From Istiophorus platypterus (Eukaryota; Chordata; Actinopteri; Istiophoriformes; Istiophoridae): a DNA stretch of 64,000 bases. A model generated the notes under the pieces. It was not told where the DNA came from and did not search any database. It saw nothing but the letters and a program-made list of their open reading frames with translations. Shown here in pieces: positions 1 through 64,000 of the stretch; within the stretch, counting starts at the first letter, position 1, and every line of letters begins with the position of its first letter. Made by a program: the position numbers and the translations under genes. The stretch is from assembly GCA_016859345.1 (NCBI GenBank), contig CM029124.1:24682980-24746979 (forward strand), given 5' to 3'.

Positions 1-595
1 GGCCTGCTTTTTGAGAGCAAAGTGTTCCTTGATAAGAGGTTACTTAATATAAGTGCTTTAAGATATGATGATGCCTGTCCATCAAGGGCTTCTTAAATGA
101 AGCAGAGGATTTTAAATTCTGTTCTAGATTTTACAGGGAGCCAATGCAGTGATTCAAGAGAAATATGATCCTAGTTCCTGTCAGTACTTGTGCTGCAGCA
201 TTTTGGATAAACTGTAGATAAACTGGCTTTTCACAGAATTATTGGGACATCGTGATGTTAAGGGATAATAGGAGACCATTCTAGAGCTAACAAAAGCCTG
301 GGCTAGTTTTTTAGCTTCCTTTTGAGACAAATTGTTTCTGATTTTCAGATTATTGTATAGGTGGAAGATGGCTGCCCTAGAGAGAGAAAGAGAGAGGCAA
401 ATGACATGTCCTGTTCAAAAATGACCCCAAGGTTCCTTACAGTAGTACTGGAGGCTATTGTAATGCAAAATTCAGTTACTGTATGATTAGATAAAGTTTT
501 GCCTGTGAACCATGAGGAGAGCATATCCAAAGGTATCTCAGTCATTTTATAAACACTCATATGTGCCATTTTGGAAGGCGGTGACACATCAGGTG
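1..595 (-). mobile_element. Non-LTR retrotransposon (LINE) fragment, antisense to col13a1
   Basis: The minus strand at about 345-587 reads ASSTTVRNLGVIFEQDMSF, a stretch typical of the C-terminal part of reverse transcriptases of fish LINEs (Rex1/L2-like; recognised from memory). The DNA over about 230-595 also resembles a repeat common in teleost introns. The frame is not intact and no 5' or 3' end is visible, so this is a dead, truncated copy. The exact family is not settled. Confidence 0.55.
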
Positions 596-3500
596 TGAGG
601 ATTTCTTTGATCCAAATGTCCTATTAATCTTAAAAAAGTGACCTCCACACATTCTGTTAGCATTCACATCATTACTCAGTTCAACACTCTTTTCCTAGGC
701 CTTGAAGCAGGACGATGAAATACACATTTATCCTCCTGGACTAAAACTGGCTGGACTGGTTGATATGTTTCTTGCTATGTGTGCTTTTTGATATCCTATC
801 TTTCAGTCATCTTCCAGTGTAGCCTGGAAGATGGAAGAAGCTTAATAGCAGACACATTTGCACTGGCCACTGCTGTGTTAACAAGGGCAACTGGATAAGC
901 ATGGACAGACAGCAGGATAGGGTGAGGAAGCTGTGTTGAGTTTCAGGATCGGGATATTCTGAGAAATTCCATGTTATTCCTGGATCCACATTCTGTGACA
1001 GAGATAGTCTCAAGGTGGAAGCCCACACCACTTTTCTCTTTGTAACATAAAAGGTCAGCAAAGCAGAGAATAAAGAGAACATTACCACAATTTATTTGAA
1101 GGTTAGAAATTCTCACAGGTGAAAGCCTATATGATGCAGTATTGTGGTAGAAAGTTTGGGCACTTACACTTGTGGGCATACTCTTCGTTTACTCTGTCAT
1201 TTTCTGGTTTTGCGAAGTGTGCCAGACATTTGATTATGCAATTGCTTTATATATATGCAGAGCCAATGTTGAGTAAATCACCATCTTTAATAGGACCAGG
1301 AAAGGGGGAACGCCCATGACTTTGCATCTTGGCATGCAATACAGATATCCATTTCCGGCCTCATCTAACCAGTGCATTTACATAAGCAGACACAACAGGT
1401 GTTAGCAATAGTTAGACATCAAGGCCAGCAGAGGAGAGAGCTTTGAATACATGGTATCAATGTACTCAAGCAAATTCCTCCTTAGAGTGTGTGTGTTCCT
1501 GAGTATAGAGTTTGTGTCATGTTGTGCCTACTGCTTGTTGCATGTAAAGCTCTTGCTTCCTCCGTTCCCCCAAGCTTCCTAAGGTGCCTTTGGATCAAGG
1601 TGCTTTGCAGTATGTCCCCTGAGTGAGCAGGTCCAGCCAACAGGATGTGATGGCAGGCCCAGAATGTAACAGGAATCTTGCTTCCATGTTTGCTTTCCCC
1701 ACTCTTGCATGCAGTGAAGGTTTAAGCTTACCCTTTAGGGAGTGGATAGTAACTGTAGAAATGACTGGAATAGCCATACTCTGCTGTAAATGAAACACTA
1801 CGACATTATGCAGTTCACTTCTCACAACAGAAACCTCAAAAAAAAGGTTGGTGGGGGCTTTCATTTGTAACGGGTAAGGTAGCACTTGTTAGATCAAAGT
1901 TATTGTCCCTATGATTTCATTGCTTTATGGTAATGACTAATGTCTTTACACAGTTCTACTTGAAATGACCCATGTATTGACTGCTGGGTAGATGAGACAT
2001 GCCTTGTCAGAAATGCAATGAATATGTTTTACCTCTGACATCTGTTTATAAATAGCAAATTTTTTTATAAATAGCTTGCACATTAGAATTTTGGGTTTCT
2101 TGTGTACCAGTGGAACTTCTGATATGGCGGAGCATGGTGGTGGGTGGGGGAGTGTATGTGTGTGTGTGTGTGTGTGTGGGGGGGGGGGGGGGTTAGGAGA
2201 GGGAGACGTGAGGCAAAGATAGACTGCTACATGAAGTGAAAGGGACAGGTGCATACTGGTGTTCTAAAAACAACAGGAAGCTAGTTACTGCAGTTTGGCC
2301 CAATGATTTGACCAACTCATCAACACAGTTGGCAGTCACATTTGCTATGACACACAGCTTATGGAGGCAGTTAAGGTACTTTGCACCCAATGGCTAAGAT
2401 TGATATCAAATTCATAACCCTTCTCAAAGTCATAGGTTACTCAAATCTGGACAGATAGACATGATACACATTTTTTAAAAACAGATATATGGTAAAAATC
2501 ACAGCACTCCCCCAGTGATCCAGCACTAGGGAAAATTCAGGGTCATTAAATTGATTGATTCTCTAGAAAATATGTGTCCATGAATAATACATTTGTTTCC
2601 TAAAAAAAATATCACAGAGGATGAAAAATCATTATGAGTTACCCTCTGAGAACACTATCCTCCAAATCAAATTTCATGGTACTCTGGCCTGACTTGAATA
2701 GAAAAACAAAGAATCCCACTCACTGTCCACCACATGAACTAATTTTATTAACTTTATTTCCATCCTCAGACCATCATCAGGCAAAATTCAGACAAACAAA
2801 ACTCTTAAGAATTTCATGAACTGTCTTATATGAACTTTACCAAGTTGCACTTGTTTGCCCCAGGTCTGTTGAAAACAGCATTTATCCACTCAGCAAACAA
2901 TGTACAATGACAGATATTACAAGAGTTTAACTTTGAAAATAAAAGGAAAGAGAATAAAATGTCCAGGCCCACAGGGGTAAAATTTGTCACCCTGGCTGCA
3001 TCATTGGTTATTCCTGGATGTTTTTGCTCATGTCAGGCTTCAGAGCTGGGGAAGTGATCAAGTGCTCTGCACTCCCAGTCAGTTTTATTAAACCATTAAT
3101 GCTGAGCCCCTCTTTTAAACTGTCTGACGAAATTGATGTACAATTTATGACACATCTTTTGACTGACAAACAGTAAAACTCTGAACTCTGAACCCTTACT
3201 TCATTCTTACCAAACAGTTACCAATTTGAGTTGTCCATAAAATTTCCTCTTCTTCCAACTGAATGGTTTCTTCCTTGTTCCAACTGCTTTTCTTTTTATT
3301 TAAGGAGCAGACGGAATAAAACCTACAAAGAAGATAAAGCAGGGGATTTGATTTGACCTTTCACAGAAGAGTTTTGTCATTAGTCATTTTTCCCACCTTG
3401 CTGTGATTGACGTAACAACATCTCTATTGACCCCTGTCTTGATTCAGAGTAACTGATTATGTCGGATGACTCTCGGCTTTGTCATTGTCCTTGTGAAAAA

Positions 3501-4626
3501 AGGAAAAGGGGCAGCATATTGGTTTTTGTCAGAGTTTTTCGTTATGGTGCTGAGCGTGAGTCATGAGCTGGACTTCCCCACCTGTCTCTCCCATATGTTT
3601 GTGATGAACTATTTTGAGCTGGGTATTATCAAAACTACCAAAAAGGTTAGAGTTTTTGATAAGTTTCCTTTTCAGGAGATACTAATCACCCCAGCTAGTC
3701 AAAAAAATCATGTTTGAGTATTCTGTAGAATAAGATTTCATATGATCTATGAAATCCACCTTAAGTGATACCAATTCTGTTATTTTACAGTTTTTTGAAA
3801 TACTACTATATTTATGCAAATTTGTTACAATAAATATTCTCTTTTACTAGGGATTTGATGGTTATTGTAGTAATCTTTTCAAGCATAGTGGATTTGTTAT
3901 CCAGACTCCAGAATTCTTTCAGAATTGTTTATTCACTTATTGCCCTAAAAGTTGTCAGTCTTTTAAAATATTGAGTCTACAAATAATTGTATTAGCCACC
4001 ATGCCACTTATATGTGTTTGTGTGTGTGTGTGCATTTGTGTTTGTATGTATGTGTCCACATTAAGTCAGAAACCCACAGATACTGCTGCTTTATAACATC
4101 TAAGAGTAGATGTTACAAAGTCCATCAGAATAAAGAGAGATGAAACAGACATAAAATACAGACATAAGAAGCCAAAAATGAGGTACAGGAAAGGATGAAA
4201 AACAGCATTCTGGACCAATTGTAGACTATCCAGGAATTTCTGTCCATGTCTACATACAGACCAACAGCAGCCTTGCATGTAAAACTGCAACCCCATCTTT
4301 CATATTGTTCAAATAATGCACTATTATTAATGTATGTATTATTTATGTCAATTTAAAATGTGGAGTAACACCAGTCAGCTTCTGTATATATAGATATATT
4401 AAACATGCTTCATGCGCATGGCTGGATTAACAACTGGGAATTGGGACCATCAGTGGAAGAAGAAGGACCCACACAAATTTTTTGTTAATCTGGCTCTGTT
4501 CACAGTATTTAATACACTATGAACAAATCACAAGCAGGACATTTGAGGTATTCAGACTGTGTCTTTAATCTATATGTGATTATCTATGCATGTTAATGTT
4601 TCTCTTTTTTTCTCCTTGTCTTGCAG
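596..4626 (+). other. Intronic sequence upstream of the first visible exon
   Basis: No Gly-X-Y exon, transmembrane-coding exon or promoter is recognisable. It holds a TG/G microsatellite (2,151-2,192), a short GT run near 4,017-4,031, and the first copy of a roughly 35-bp dispersed motif (4,349-4,384; second copy 6,713-6,749). The 3' end (4,600-4,626) is a strong polypyrimidine tract and AG acceptor for V1. This is probably the end of a long first intron. Confidence 0.6.
2151..2192. repeat. (TG)n microsatellite ending in a run of 15 G
   Basis: A TG dinucleotide run passes directly into G15 (2,178-2,192). The homopurine end could form G-quadruplex-like structures and is probably polymorphic. 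Confidence 0.9.
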
Positions 4627-63137
<58,511 letters not shown>

Positions 63138-63164
63138 CAATAACTTTGGAATGGCTGATGTGAT

Positions 63165-63172
63165 TGTACATA
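63165..63172 (+). promoter_or_regulatory. Pumilio-type element TGTACATA in the 3' UTR
   Basis: It matches the UGUANAUA consensus, 27 nt after the stop. A single match in AT-rich sequence is weak evidence. Confidence 0.35.
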
Positions 63173-63827
63173 GGATATTTATTTTTTTACTTTATCCCTA
63201 TTCAGTTATACATGGAAAAACTTTTTTAAAAATCCTAAAAAGATATGGCCACATTTTTGTACAGATTGTTTAATACATATGATAGTTTTTACATATTTGG
63301 TTTTTATATCTATGCATAATTTTAATATGATTGGATAAGTAAAAATTATAATGTTGCTACATATGCATGATATTTGTGCATAATGTGAAGTGGATAATGC
63401 TTATTAACTTATTGCATTAGGATGTTTTGTTCTTTTTTAATAGACCATGCTGCACTGAGTTGTGAGGCTGGAAAGATTATGTGTTAGCTGTTTGATAAGT
63501 CTTAGTTGAACTCTCCTCATTCTGGTAAAGTCTTAAAAACAAATTTCAAATTGATTGAATGTTAATGGAATGGCTGTTTAATGTCTGCACATCCAGACTT
63601 ACTCTATCAGATTTTAGGGCTGTCACCAGACTGAGAGTTTTTTTTGTTCCATTAATGGTAGTACCTAAGGATTGCAATGTTGGTCCATCAGTCCATCCAC
63701 TTTGGTCCAGTGATAAATAGTTTGATAAATAATTGACATGAAGTTTGGTATGGATCCAGTAAAAAACTGATAACGTTATCATTTTGCATAACATAATAAG
63801 TGTAGATACTTTAATTTTAGGAAAAGG

Positions 63828-63833
63828 AATAAA
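63828..63833 (+). terminator. Polyadenylation signal AATAAA
   Basis: The only canonical AATAAA I found after the stop, about 690 nt downstream. Cleavage would be expected 10-30 nt later. The remaining sequence to 64,000 shows nothing else. Confidence 0.6.
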
Positions 63834-64000
63834 AACCTATACACATACCAATGTAACATTCTTCACATAATTTAATTTAACTACTGTACATTACAATTTC
63901 TGATTGTTATTACCATGGAGCAAATGACAAAATATATCTGTACTCATCAATTAATCATGCTATTAACTAAATAGTTGAAAGTAAAAACGAATATAAAGCT

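Overview
This window is vertebrate genomic DNA, almost certainly from a teleost fish. It is AT-rich and full of long microsatellites. It carries degraded Tc1/mariner copies, a hAT-like MITE, tRNA-derived SINEs and a LINE fragment of kinds familiar from ray-finned fish. The only protein-coding gene I can support is on the + strand: the type XIII collagen alpha-1 gene (col13a1), which encodes a single-pass type II transmembrane collagen of the MACIT group. It fills nearly the whole window. I number the visible exons V1 to V41. The true first exon (cytoplasmic tail, transmembrane segment and furin-type site, as known for the family) is not visible and should lie upstream.

I placed 40 coding exons (4,627 to 63,000) plus a terminal exon that starts with the TGA stop at 63,135. 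Each has an AG acceptor and a GT donor. Apart from the 8-nt V1, every coding exon is a multiple of three and phase 0. Joined, they give 605 codons when the one base owed by the upstream exon is counted. The order of domains follows type XIII collagen: COL1 (V1-V11), NC2 (end of V11 plus V12), COL2 (V13-V25), NC3 (end of V25 plus V26), COL3 (V27-V39) and the cysteine-containing NC4 (ends of V38/V39 plus V40). The assignment to XIII rather than XXV or XXIII rests on V2-V7 (for example GLSIIGPRGPP, then GQPGTRGFPGFP, then GPIGLDGKP) and on the GCWNK C-terminus. I compared these with human sequences from memory, not by a search.

Region by region: 1-4,626 is upstream intron with a LINE fragment. 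4,627-23,556 carries COL1 exons separated by repeat-bearing introns (hAT MITE at 8.2 kb, microsatellites at 11 and 21 kb, an antisense Tc1 relic at 18 kb). 23,557-29,415 holds the single NC2 exon inside a pyrimidine-rich island, followed by an AT microsatellite, a SINE and a Tc1 relic. 29,416-44,326 carries COL2 and NC3, with a sense Tc1 relic at 31.6 kb of the same family as the one at 18 kb. 44,411-60,100 carries COL3 and includes a structurally complete but coding-dead Tc1 element at 56.7 kb. 62,962-63,850 carries NC4, the stop and the 3' UTR.

The most interesting points are these. Two tandem penultimate exons, one XIII-like and one XXV-like, both end in LDAPCP. There is an 8-nt microexon. 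A GFPGER integrin-type motif and an RGD sit in small exons that could be skipped. NC2 and NC3 look shortened. Two possible dead collagen exons flank V30-V31. A 35-nt perfectly complementary pair of Tc1 relics brackets V5-V16. I did not find a system foreign to a fish collagen locus.
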